Shown: positions 24,924 to 35,441, counted from the stretch's first letter. The stretch: DNA of 37,432 nucleotides from Pseudoxanthomonas sp. (GCF_024710765.1 NZ_JANJUE010000227.1:1-37432), one strand, 5' to 3'. Program-made: numbers and translations. The notes: generated by a model not told the origin, from the sequence alone.

Positions 24924-26185
24924 ACCGGCCGCGTGCCGGCATCCGCGTCGGTGACGTGGGCGGCGCCATCCGCGTCCGCCGACGCCTGCGCCAATGCGAC
25001 TGCGCCGGTGGTTGCCGGCGGCGCCATTTCCGGAGGCAGCGTTTCCGGCGCCGCCATCGGATCCACGTCGAAGGGCGTGCGGAACACCAGCGAAGGCAGC
25101 AGCGTGGTCAGCGCCGCATACAGCAGCAGCGCGCCGAACAGGGCATCGGGAATGTGGAAGCGCTCGCGCAGGATGCCGGCCAGCACCAGGGTGAAGATCA
25201 GGGTCGGGGTGAGCGCCAGCGACACCCGCAGGCTGCTGCGCATGTCCTCTCCGAACATCAGCCGCCGCTGTACCCAGATCACGCCGATGCGCAACGGCAG
25301 GATCGCCAGCGTGATCAGCAGGCCCAGGCCCAGCGCCTCCCAGCTGAGCGCGCCCGCCGGCACCTTGGTGCCGACATTGAAGAAATAGAACGGCACGAAG
25401 AAGGTCGCGAACAGGCGCACGGCATGCAGGTTCTCGTCGGAGGCCAGGCGCGGCATCTTCTGCCGCAGCAGCCGCGCGATCAGGCCGGCGACGAACGCGC
25501 CCACCAGGTAATAGACGCCCAGCTTGTAGGTGGTGAAGGCCGCGATCAGGCCCACCATCACCAGCAGCGAGAACTCGGATCCTGGCGCGTGCGGCGCGAC
25601 CCAGCGGCCCAATGCGATGAACAGCAGGGGCAGACCGACCAGCAGCGCGATCAGGATGCTGGACGAGATGGCCATCTTCATCGGCTGGTCTGCCTGCAGC
25701 ACCAGGAACAGCGCCGCCAGCGCGAGCAGTTCGCCAGCGATAGCCTTGTTGGTGACCCAGAAGCGTTCCTGTTCGTCCAGCCCCAGCCGGCCCAGCGTGT
25801 CGATGATGAAACCGGTCGACGGCGTCAGCAGCGCCAGCGCCAGCAGTCCCGCCGCCTGCCAGGACAGGCCACCGTAGCGCCACGCCAGCCAGCCGGCGCC
25901 GAACAGGGTCGCGCTGCGGATCAGCAGATGCGACAGCAAGGGCCAGAACCCTCGCCGCAGCGCGCGCAGATCCACTTCCAGGCCGGCGAACAGGAACAGC
26001 GAGGAAATGCCGAGCGTGGCCAGCAGCGCGACCACGCCATCGTGGGAACGTTCGCCCAGCCAGAGCATCGCCGCGATGCCCAGCACCAGGCAGGTCAGCG
26101 GCGCCGGCAGCTTGAATCGCTGCAAGGCGCGCGGGATCACCAGCAGGCCGAAGATCAACGCCAGATAGATCAGTTCCTGGTTCAT
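24920..26185 (-). CDS. CPA2-family cation:proton antiporter (KefB/NhaS-like)
   Basis: 421 residues in the inner membrane, about twelve transmembrane helices. It includes the CPA2 core segments LFLFAGLEVDLRAL (TM3-4), LALLTPSTGFIIDTLG, and the discontinuous-helix region LVGAFVAGLIARLL. TKAIAGELLALA and PFYFFNVGTKVP match the KefB/GerN-type Na+/H+ or K+/H+ exchangers. There is no TrkA-N domain at the C-terminus, only a low-complexity Ala/Pro/Asp tail (from about residue 375), so it lacks the KefB/C regulatory domain and is likely constitutive. The stop codon shares CTAG with ampR. It is encoded 21 bases downstream of the ABC-F gene on the same strand. Confidence 0.9.
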   Translation of the reverse strand: MNQELIYLALIFGLLVIPRALQRFKLPAPLTCLVLGIAAMLWLGERSHDGVVALLATLGISSLFLFAGLEVDLRALRRGFWPLLSHLLIRSATLFGAGWLAWRYGGLSWQAAGLLALALLTPSTGFIIDTLGRLGLDEQERFWVTNKAIAGELLALAALFLVLQADQPMKMAISSSILIALLVGLPLLFIALGRWVAPHAPGSEFSLLVMVGLIAAFTTYKLGVYYLVGAFVAGLIARLLRQKMPRLASDENLHAVRLFATFFVPFYFFNVGTKVPAGALSWEALGLGLLITLAILPLRIGVIWVQRRLMFGEDMRSSLRVSLALTPTLIFTLVLAGILRERFHIPDALFGALLLYAALTTLLPSLVFRTPFDVDPMAAPETLPPEMAPPATTGAVALAQASADADGAAHVTDADAGTRPV

Positions 26186-26206
26186 GCCTTGCCCCTGTGC
26201 GCCCGA

Positions 26207-28180
26207 TCAACCCGCTTCGTACAACGCCGACCAGGCCTGCTCGGCCTGTTCCAGTTCCTGTTGCAGGCGGGTCCGTTGCTGTCCCAGTTCGGCCGCGCGC
26301 GCGGTGTCGGCATAGCTGCGCGGATCCGCCATTTCCGCATCGACCGCCGCCAGTTGCTCTTCGAGTTCGGTCATGCGCGCTTCGGCCTGGGCCAGCTTGT
26401 GCGGATTCGGCGGCTTGCGCGCCGGCGCCGGCTTGGGCGGCGGCGTGGGCGCGGCTTCGGCCATGCGGGTCTTGGGGCCCTGCGCGGCCGGACGCGTGCG
26501 CAGCCAGGCCGCGTATTCGTCCAGATCGCCGGCGAAGGGTTCCACCTGGCCGTCGGCCACCCGCCAGAAGGTGTCGCAGACCAGGCCGATCAGATGGCGG
26601 TCATGCGAGACCATCACGATGGCGCCGTCGAAATCGCTGAGCGCCTCGGCCAGCGCCTCGCGCATTTCCAGATCCAGGTGGTTGGTCGGTTCGTCGAGCA
26701 GCAGCACGTTGGGTTGCTGCCAGGCGATCAATGACAGCGCCAGCCGCGCGCGCTCACCGCCGGAGAAACCGTCCACCGACTCGAACGCGCGATCACCGGG
26801 GAAATTCCATTTGCCGAGGAAATCGCGGAACGACTGGGTCGATGCGTCGGGCGACAGTTCGCGGAAGTGATCGATCGGCGACTGGCCCTCGTGCAGCGAT
26901 TCCACCGTGTGCTGGGCGAAGTAGCCGATGCGCAGATCCGGATGCGCGCTGCGCTCGCCGGCCACCAGCGGCAGCTCGCCCACCAGGGTCTTCACCAGGG
27001 TCGACTTGCCGGCGCCGTTGGGGCCCAGCAGGCCGATGCGATCGCCCGCCTCGAGACCGAAGCCCACGTCATGCAGGATGATCGTCGCGCCGCTCCCCGC
27101 AGGCGGCATCGCTCCCCCCCCCGCCCGCGGGGGAGGGTTGGGGTGGGGGCCACTCTCCGGAGCCTTGCTCCCATCCGCCCTGCGGGACCCTTCCCCCGCG
27201 GGCGGGGGAAGCGGATAACCGGCTTCGCCGTGGTTGATGCGGATCAGCGAATGCGGCAGGCGGTTGGGCTGGGCGAATTCGATGCGGAACTCGCGTTCCA
27301 TCCGCACCGCCTCGGTGCCAGCCAGCTTGGCCAGCCGCTTCATCCGGCTCTGCGCCTGCCGCGCCTTGCTGGCCTTGGCCTTGAAGCGATCGATGAACGA
27401 TTGCAGGTGCGCGCGTTCGGCCTGTTCCTTCTCGAACGCGATCTGCTGCTGGCGCAGTTGTTCGGCGCGCTGGCGCTCGAAATCGGTGTAGCCGCCGGTA
27501 TACAGCTTCGCGCCGCCGCCATGCAGGTGCAGGGTATGGGTGGCGACGTTGTCGAGGAATTCGCGATCGTGCGAGATCAGCAGCAGCGTGCCCGGATACT
27601 TCAGCAGCCACTGCTCCAGCCACAGCACTGCGTCCAGATCCAGGTGGTTGGTGGGTTCGTCCAGCAGCAGCAGGTCACTGGGCATCATCAGCGCGCGCGC
27701 CAGGTTCAGGCGCACCCGCCAGCCGCCGGAGAACGCGGACACCGCACGCTGGTGGGTATCGGCGGGAAAGCCCAGGCCATGCAGCAGCTTGCCCGCGCGG
27801 GCGGTGGCGTCGTAACCACCGACTTCCTCCAGCCGGATGTGCGCGGCGGCCACCGCTTCCCAGTCCTCTGCGGCCAGCGCGTCGGCTTCGGCCTTCAGCG
27901 CGGCGGCGACCTCGGTATCGCCGCCCAGCACGAAGTCGATGGCCGGGTCCGGCAGCGACGGGGTCTCCTGGGCCACGCTGGCGATGCGCACCTTGCCGGG
28001 CAGATCGACGTCGCCCTTGTCGGCTTCCAGTTCGCCGCGGATGGCCGCGAACAGGCTGGACTTGCCGGTGCCGTTGCGGCCGACCACGCCGACGCGGTAA
28101 CCCGCGTGCAGGGCCAGGTCGACATTGGACAGGAGCAGGCGCTCGCCGCGCCGGAGAGCGAAATTACGCAGGGAAATCAC
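26207..28180 (-). CDS. yheS: ABC-F ATPase (YheS-like) with in-frame palindromic insertion
   Basis: Soluble ribosome-associated ATPase with two ABC domains. 657 residues; E. coli YheS is 637. The first domain has Walker A GRNGTGKSS (34-42), signature FSGGW (150-154), and Walker B LLLDEPTNHLDLD (171-183). The ABC-F linker carries charged helices (QLRQQQIAFEKEQAERAHLQ, FKAKASKARQAQSRMKRL, 241-285). The second domain has Walker A GPNGAGKST (386-394), FSGGERARL (472-480) and LLLDEPTNHLDLE (493-505). A C-terminal coiled coil spans 592-650 (AQAEARMTELEEQL). Between RINHGEAGY (322) and ATIILHD (365) about 40 proline-rich residues (PPPAGEGSRR, PHPNPPPRAGGGA) interrupt what is normally a short junction. 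They derive from a GC palindromic element (27111-27212). The core motifs are intact, so the protein may still work. Confidence 0.93.
   Translation of the reverse strand: MISLRNFALRRGERLLLSNVDLALHAGYRVGVVGRNGTGKSSLFAAIRGELEADKGDVDLPGKVRIASVAQETPSLPDPAIDFVLGGDTEVAAALKAEADALAAEDWEAVAAAHIRLEEVGGYDATARAGKLLHGLGFPADTHQRAVSAFSGGWRVRLNLARALMMPSDLLLLDEPTNHLDLDAVLWLEQWLLKYPGTLLLISHDREFLDNVATHTLHLHGGGAKLYTGGYTDFERQRAEQLRQQQIAFEKEQAERAHLQSFIDRFKAKASKARQAQSRMKRLAKLAGTEAVRMEREFRIEFAQPNRLPHSLIRINHGEAGYPLPPPAGEGSRRADGSKAPESGPHPNPPPRAGGGAMPPAGSGATIILHDVGFGLEAGDRIGLLGPNGAGKSTLVKTLVGELPLVAGERSAHPDLRIGYFAQHTVESLHEGQSPIDHFRELSPDASTQSFRDFLGKWNFPGDRAFESVDGFSGGERARLALSLIAWQQPNVLLLDEPTNHLDLEMREALAEALSDFDGAIVMVSHDRHLIGLVCDTFWRVADGQVEPFAGDLDEYAAWLRTRPAAQGPKTRMAEAAPTPPPKPAPARKPPNPHKLAQAEARMTELEEQLAAVDAEMADPRSYADTARAAELGQQRTRLQQELEQAEQAWSALYEAG
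27111..27212. mobile_element. GC-rich palindromic element inserted in the ABC-F gene
   Basis: Left arm 27111-27137 (runs of C, CCGCCCGCGG, GGGAGGG) and right arm 27188-27212 (CCCTTCCCCCGCGGGCGGGG) are near-perfect reverse complements over about 20 bases. The sequence between is about 50 bases. The whole inserts about 34 codons without a stop or frameshift, so the reading frame of the host gene survives. The peptide produced (residues 324-357) is Pro/Gly/Arg-rich and unrelated to the ABC fold. Confidence 0.82.
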
Positions 28181-28323
28181 GATGAAAAAGTCCGTTGCCG
28201 GAAACCGGGCAGGCTTCCCGAAGGAGCGGTGCCGGGTCTCACATTTGTTAAAAATTCATTGACGCAGGTGCCGCCAGCGGTTATCACGACCTTCGGATCG
28301 CACCGACGGGCATAAGCACATAA

Positions 28324-28376
28324 GCAGAAGTTCTGCGACGCGATTCTACTCGTTAACGAATAATTGACGTTATGTT
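28324..28376. promoter_or_regulatory. AT-rich control region with two dyads upstream of the TonB receptor
   Basis: Between the divergent ABC-F start (28180) and the receptor start (28470). GCAGAA-G-TTCTGC at 28324-28336 is a perfect 13-base palindrome. TAACG-N9-CGTTA at 28354-28372 is a second dyad around AATAATTGA. The region is conspicuously AT-rich for this genome. It is the natural place for the receptor's promoter and operators (for example a metal- or ligand-responsive repressor), though no consensus is recognised and no -10/-35 pair could be fixed. The rest of the 289-base gap shows only a repeated CATAAGCA motif near 28312-28326. Confidence 0.55.
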
Positions 28377-28469
28377 GTGGTGCAGCATGCCTCCGGGCGT
28401 GCCGCCGCTGCCTCGCCAGCGACCGCTGCATCACGGCCGTTACATCCCGTTCCGAGCACTGGAGTACCC

Positions 28470-30851
<2,382 letters not shown>

Positions 30852-30852
30852 G

Positions 30853-30866
30853 CGCGTGATCACGCG
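30853..30866. other. palindrome just after the receptor stop
   Basis: CGCGTGATCACGCG is a perfect 14-base palindrome that begins two bases after the TonB receptor stop. There is no T run, so it is not a standard intrinsic terminator; it may limit 3' decay or be a coincidence of GC content. Confidence 0.4.
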
Positions 30867-30951
30867 TCCCGGGCGTTGTCGCGGGCTTGCCTCCTGATGG
30901 CCGTTTGAACCGTCTCGGACTGTTGAACGTGCTTGCCCAAGGTGCGGAAAG

Positions 30952-31080
30952 GCAAATCCCCCTCGGTCCCCCTTTTTCAAAGGGGGAGGAAGAAGCAGGT
31001 CTCTGGATCACGAAAGGCACCGAACGCTCGTAGCCCCCTTTGCAAAAGGGGGCGGGCGCCGAAGGCGACGGGGGATTTGC
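30952..31080. mobile_element. MITE-like element, copy 1
   Basis: 129 bases, bounded by perfect 11-base inverted termini GCAAATCCCCC and GGGGGATTTGC. Inside each end lies a further palindrome (CCCCC-TTTTTCAAA-GGGGG at the left, CCCCC-TTTGCAAAA-GGGGG at the right). The centre is variable. There is no coding capacity and no transposase. It sits in the gap after the TonB receptor. Confidence 0.88.
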
Positions 31081-31095
31081 GCTTGGTGCTGAAAA

Positions 31096-31223
31096 GCAAA
31101 TCCCCCTCGGTCCCCCTTTTTCAAAGGGGGAGGAAAAAGCGGGCCCCTGGATCAGGAGGGGCATCGACGCTGGTAGCCCCCTTTGCAAAAGGGGGCGGGC
31201 GCCGAAGGCGACGGGGGATTTGC
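31096..31223. mobile_element. MITE-like element, copy 2
   Basis: 128 bases with the same termini and internal palindromes as copy 1, and a centre that agrees over roughly three quarters of its positions. It follows copy 1 after a 15-base spacer (GCTTGGTGCTGAAAA), in the same orientation. The remaining 142 bases to the next gene hold no recognisable promoter. Confidence 0.88.
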
Positions 31224-31365
31224 TTTCCGCCGCCCGTCCGTCGGCACCGGCTCGCCCGGGCGGCACCCCGGTGTAGGATGAACGCGCCGCTCAGTTTTCC
31301 GTTTGCCGCAGCGGCGCCGCATCGGCGAAACTCGACCTCCTTTCCCCTGGAAAACGCGAGCCTCG

Positions 31366-33057
31366 ATGCATCATGACACCGACCTGATCAACATCGTCGC
31401 CATTGGCCTCGCCCTCGCCTTCGTCCTCGGCGCGGTGGCCAATCGGTTGCGGCTGTCTCCGTTGGTCGGGTATCTGGTGGCGGGCATCTGCGTCGGGCCT
31501 TTCAGCCCGGGCTTCGTGGGCGACCAGGAACTGGCCAAGCAGCTCGCCGAAATCGGCGTGATGCTGCTGATGTTCGGGGTTGGCCTGCACTTCTCGCTGA
31601 AGGACCTCATGGAGGTCAAGTGGATCGCCATCCCCGGCGCGCTGGTGCAGATCAGCGCCGCCACCCTGCTCGGTTGGGGCCTGGCGGCATTGATGGGATG
31701 GCCCACGCTGTACGGCATCGTCTTCGGGTTCTCGCTGGCGACCGCCAGCACCGTGGTGCTGCTGCGGGCGATGGAGGAACGGCGCCTGCTGGACACCTCG
31801 CGCGGGCGCATCGCGGTCGGCTGGCTGATCGTCGAGGACCTGGCCTGCGTCCTGGCCCTGGTGATGATGCCGGTGATCGGCGGCCTGGCAGGCCAGCAGG
31901 GCGAGACCGGCGGCCTCAGCGCCGGCGCGATCATCGCCAGCCTGGGCTGGACCCTGCTGAAGCTGGCGCTGTTCGTCACCGTGATGCTGGTGGTGGGGCG
32001 GCGGGTCATCCCGTGGATCCTGGAACGTACCGCCAGCACCGGTTCGCGCGAACTGTTCACCCTGTCGGTGCTGGCCATCGCGCTGGGCGTGGCGTTCGGC
32101 TCGGCGACCCTGTTCGGCGTGTCCTACGCGCTGGGTGCGTTCTTCGCCGGCATGTTGCTCAACGAATCCGAACTGAGCCACAAGGCGGCCAACGATTCGC
32201 TGCCGCTGCGCGATGCCTTCGCGGTGCTGTTCTTCGTCTCGGTCGGCATGCTGTTCGACCCGAACATCCTGGTCGAGCATCCGTTCGAGGTGCTGGGCAC
32301 CGCTTTCATCATCCTGTTCGGCAAGTCGGCCGCCGCCTACCTGATCGTGCGCGCGTTCGGCCATCCCAATGCCACCGCGCTGACCATTTCAGCCAGCCTG
32401 GCCCAGATCGGCGAGTTCGCCTTCATCATCGCCGGCCTCGGCATGGACCTGAAGATCCTGCCCAAGGAAGGCCATGATCTGGTGCTGGCCGGCGCGCTGA
32501 TCTCGATCATGCTCAATCCGCTGATCTTCGGCCTGCTGGATCGCTGGCAGGCGCGCCAGGATGCCGCCGCGCCGAAGGAAGCCGAGCCGGAACCACCACC
32601 GGGTCCGTCCCTGGACGTGCAGGACCACGCCATCATCATCGGCTACGGCCGGGTGGGCAGTTCGCTGGCGCACGTGCTGCACGAGCGTGGCGTGCCGCTG
32701 ATCGTCATCGACGACAACGGCGAGCACGTCGAGCGCGCGCACGCGGCGGGCATCCCTGCCATCCGCGGCAGCGCCGCCGCCGACAAGGTGCTGGCGGAGG
32801 CACATCCGGAGAAAGCCAAGATCGCGGTGCTGGCCATCCCGCAACCGCTGGAGGCCGGCGAGGCCATCGCCAAGCTGCGCGCGATCAATCCGGGCCTGAC
32901 CCTGCTGGCGCGCGCGCACAGCGACGCCGAAGTGCGCCACCTGCTGGAACACGGCGCCGACGGCGCGGTGCTGGCCGAACGCGAACTGGCCTTCTCGCTG
33001 GCGGAAATGGTGATGGCCACGCCGCCCTACCGCGCGCTGCGCGCGACGACCGGCTGA
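31366..33057 (+). CDS. ybaL: YbaL-type CPA2 cation:proton antiporter with TrkA-N domain
   Basis: 563 residues (E. coli YbaL 558). The N-terminus MHHDTDLINIVAIGLALAF is close to that of YbaL. The hydrophobic part has twelve or so helices, with LSPLVGYLVAGICVGPFSPGF, LLMFGVGLHFSLKDLMEVK, FSLATASTVVLLRAMEE and GWLIVEDLACVLALVMMPV. The C-terminal TrkA-N (RCK) Rossmann domain begins at about residue 421 with IIIGYGRVGSS (GxGxxG-type at 426-432), followed by VIDDNGEHVERA and ending LAEMVMA. Nucleotide or glutathione control of K+ efflux is known for the KefB/C relatives; for YbaL the ligand is less clear. The ATG at 31366 is family-consistent. It converges on the EAL gene with a 6-base gap. Confidence 0.93.
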   Translation: MHHDTDLINIVAIGLALAFVLGAVANRLRLSPLVGYLVAGICVGPFSPGFVGDQELAKQLAEIGVMLLMFGVGLHFSLKDLMEVKWIAIPGALVQISAATLLGWGLAALMGWPTLYGIVFGFSLATASTVVLLRAMEERRLLDTSRGRIAVGWLIVEDLACVLALVMMPVIGGLAGQQGETGGLSAGAIIASLGWTLLKLALFVTVMLVVGRRVIPWILERTASTGSRELFTLSVLAIALGVAFGSATLFGVSYALGAFFAGMLLNESELSHKAANDSLPLRDAFAVLFFVSVGMLFDPNILVEHPFEVLGTAFIILFGKSAAAYLIVRAFGHPNATALTISASLAQIGEFAFIIAGLGMDLKILPKEGHDLVLAGALISIMLNPLIFGLLDRWQARQDAAAPKEAEPEPPPGPSLDVQDHAIIIGYGRVGSSLAHVLHERGVPLIVIDDNGEHVERAHAAGIPAIRGSAAADKVLAEAHPEKAKIAVLAIPQPLEAGEAIAKLRAINPGLTLLARAHSDAEVRHLLEHGADGAVLAERELAFSLAEMVMATPPYRALRATTG

Positions 33058-33067
33058 GCCGGCTCAG
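33054..33067. other. palindrome containing both stops of convergent genes
   Basis: CTGAGCC-GGCTCAG is a perfect 14-base palindrome. It holds the TGA stop of the antiporter (33055-33057) on the plus strand and the TGA stop of the EAL gene (33064-33066) on the minus strand, mirrored. No separate terminator exists between them. Confidence 0.85.
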
Positions 33068-35349
33068 GGCGCGTACTGCAGTTCGCGGGGCAGCGCCTCG
33101 GCGAGTATTTCGGACAACGGCCGGGGCGGCGCGTACAGGTCGCCCTGTACCCAGTCCACGTGCAGTTCCCGCAGGCAGTCGGCGGTGATGTCGTCTTCGA
33201 CGAATTCGGCCACCGTCTCGGCGCCGAACACGCCGGCCACCGCCACCGTCGCCTGCACCAGGGCGTGATCGCTGCCGCGCTGGGCGACGTTGCGTATGAA
33301 CGAGCCGTCGATCTTGATCACGTCGGCCGGAAGTTCCTTCAGCCGCGCGAAGCTCTGCATGCCGGTGCCGAAGTCGTCGATGGCGATCTGGCAGCCGCGC
33401 GCGCGCAGGTCGCGCAGCAGCCGGCTCGCCGCCGAAGTGCTGGAGATGGCGGCGGACTCGGTGACCTCGAAGCACAGCGCCGACAGCGGCAGCGGCGAGT
33501 CCGCCAGCAGGGTCCTCAGTTCCACCTGGAAACTCATCGACGCCAGGCTCTGGCCGGTGAGGTTGATGGCGATGCGCTCGCAGTACGGCAGCGCTTCCGG
33601 ATACTTCCGCAGCAGCCGGAACAGCGCCTTGATCACCGCCAGGTCCAGTTCCGCGCCGCGGCCGGCCGCCTCGATTGGACGCATGAAGCGCGCGGGCGGA
33701 ATCAGCCGGCCGTCCTCGTCGCGCAGCCGGCACAGGACTTCGCCGGAAATCGTCAGCGCCGGCTCGGCCGCGTGTTCCAGCCGGCGGATGGCTTGGAAGT
33801 GCAGCACCAGCCGCTCGTTGCGCAGGCAGGCCAGCGCGGTCGCCGCATCCTGCAACTGCTGGCGGTGCGCGTGGCGCAGGCGGCCATCGTCGATATCGCT
33901 GTAGCGCGGGCGCACTTCGCCGTGCTGGCGCGCATCGAAGGCCAGGTGCGAGGCATTCAGCAGGGCGGTGTCCACCACGTCGGCGAGGGGTTCGCTACCG
34001 GCTTCCGGCAACGAAGCCACCCCCAGGTACGGCAGCAACCGCACCGGCTGGCCGTCGGCGACGAACTCGGCATGTTCCACCCGGACGATCAGCCGTTCCC
34101 ACACGTCATCGTCGGCATCTTTCGCCGGAATCAGCGCGAACTGGCCGGTGCCCAGCACGTACACGTCGGCCAGATCCGACAGGCGCGCGGCCATGCTGCC
34201 GACCACCGCGGCCTGCATGTCCAGGCCATAACCGGTCACCAGCGAGTCGCTCTTGTCCAGCAGCAGGAACCCCAGCTCGCGCCGGCCCGGAGGAGCCACC
34301 GCCATCCGCCGGCGCAACGCGCGCAGGTTGGGCAGACCGGTGAGGGTGTCGCGCTGGATCTCCTCGGCCAGCCGGCGCGAAAGCTCGCGCCTGTCCCGGC
34401 TGATCACCCACAGGTACAGCATCGCCAGCAGCAGGATGTTCACTTCCGCAGCCAGGTGCAGCAGGTTGAACAGGCCCAGCACGGTATTGCCGTAGGCCGC
34501 ACTCTCGGACACCGCCAGCACCAGGCAGAACAGCGCCGCCGACAGCGCCAGCATGGAACGCCGCGGCGGCAGCCGCAACACGAACCAGGCCAACACCACG
34601 AACAGGGCGAAGCGGTAGTCCATCAACACCACCGCCGGCCGGTCCGCCAGGCCGCCGCGCACCACCTGCGAGGCCCACAGGCTCAGGCCCAGGCCGGCGA
34701 TCAGCGCCAGCGGCCAGGCCCAGCCCGCGGCACGCCCGCCGCGGAACGATTGCCGGCCTTCGCGCCAGGCCACCACCAGCGGCAGCGTGATCACCGCCAC
34801 CCCGAACTGCTTGGCGAAGAACATCTGGAACGCCGCGCTCAGCGCTTCGGAAGGCGGCGCGATCACCGCCATGGTGCCGCCCAGCAGCGCGCAGCCGGCC
34901 GGATAGACCAGCAACCCATACAGCGCCAGGCGACTCAGGCCATGCCGGTCCAGGCGCCCGTGCGATTCCGGTCCACCGGCCCAGCGCGCGCACGCCAGGG
35001 TCCAGGCGACCAGCAGCACCCACATCAACGCGCCCCACACCAGCGGGGCGATCTGGCCCGGTTCCATCGACCATTGCCGCGCCGCCCAACCCAGCGCGGT
35101 GATGCCCAGGGTGGCGAGCACCACCCGGCGATCCGGTTCCAGCAGCGCCAGCGCCAGCAGCAGGCCGGCATGCAGATGGATCAGCGACGCCTCGGCGGTG
35201 CCGCCGAAGAAGTCGATGCGGTAACCGATGGCCACCTGCTGGGCGAGCACGCACAGCAGCCCCCACAGGAGGATCTTGCCGGTCCGGCTTCGCCACCATC
35301 CTGTCGCTGGCTGTGGGCTCACTGGCTTCCCTGGTGGAGGGACGCACAT
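33064..35349 (-). CDS. membrane-anchored EAL-domain phosphodiesterase with degenerate GGDEF
   Basis: 761 residues. About eight to ten N-terminal transmembrane helices (residues 25-315, e.g. ILLWGLLCVLAQQVAIGY, LIHLHAGLLLALALL, FALFVVLAWFVLRL) form a sensor region resembling a MASE1-type domain, not assigned. A GGDEF domain follows (TLTGLPNLRALRRRM, 335-349) whose active site is GTGQF (400-404), so cyclase activity should be lost. The EAL domain (500-755) reads EVL at 537-539 instead of EAL but keeps the metal and c-di-GMP ligands: E537, N596, E628, D658-D659 (IDDFGTG), K679, E711/E715 and Q735. It is therefore probably an active c-di-GMP phosphodiesterase. It converges on ybaL. The ATG at 35349 gives a short Pro-rich N-terminus before TM1. 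Its upstream region contains the clpB palindrome. Confidence 0.92.
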   Translation of the reverse strand: MCVPPPGKPVSPQPATGWWRSRTGKILLWGLLCVLAQQVAIGYRIDFFGGTAEASLIHLHAGLLLALALLEPDRRVVLATLGITALGWAARQWSMEPGQIAPLVWGALMWVLLVAWTLACARWAGGPESHGRLDRHGLSRLALYGLLVYPAGCALLGGTMAVIAPPSEALSAAFQMFFAKQFGVAVITLPLVVAWREGRQSFRGGRAAGWAWPLALIAGLGLSLWASQVVRGGLADRPAVVLMDYRFALFVVLAWFVLRLPPRRSMLALSAALFCLVLAVSESAAYGNTVLGLFNLLHLAAEVNILLLAMLYLWVISRDRRELSRRLAEEIQRDTLTGLPNLRALRRRMAVAPPGRRELGFLLLDKSDSLVTGYGLDMQAAVVGSMAARLSDLADVYVLGTGQFALIPAKDADDDVWERLIVRVEHAEFVADGQPVRLLPYLGVASLPEAGSEPLADVVDTALLNASHLAFDARQHGEVRPRYSDIDDGRLRHAHRQQLQDAATALACLRNERLVLHFQAIRRLEHAAEPALTISGEVLCRLRDEDGRLIPPARFMRPIEAAGRGAELDLAVIKALFRLLRKYPEALPYCERIAINLTGQSLASMSFQVELRTLLADSPLPLSALCFEVTESAAISSTSAASRLLRDLRARGCQIAIDDFGTGMQSFARLKELPADVIKIDGSFIRNVAQRGSDHALVQATVAVAGVFGAETVAEFVEDDITADCLRELHVDWVQGDLYAPPRPLSEILAEALPRELQYAP

Positions 35350-35409
35350 CGGGCACGTCCACTACCTCGGGAACGCAATCGGGCCCCGGAACCGGACACG
35401 ACGGCAGGC

Positions 35410-35441
35410 CCGGTCACGGGGAATGCATTCCCCGTGACCGG
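35410..35441. other. perfect 32-bp palindrome after clpB
   Basis: Arms of 16 bases (CCGGTCACGGGGAATG and its reverse complement) meet with no spacer. The palindrome starts 12 bases after the clpB stop, in the 103-base gap before the EAL gene. In clpB mRNA it would be a very stable hairpin, but it is followed by GGCCTGCCG rather than a T run, so classic intrinsic termination is unlikely. It could act as a terminator without a U tract, an mRNA stabiliser, or a protein-binding site. Confidence 0.95.

Noticed and set aside
24140-26734. An 864-codon open frame on the plus strand over ampR, the antiporter and the ABC-F gene
   Set aside because: Crosses three genuine genes and has Arg/Ala/Gln-rich low-complexity composition.
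30952-31223. Coding gene for a Pro-rich peptide in the repeat region
   Set aside because: The open frames follow the repeat and change between copies; no start context or conserved product.
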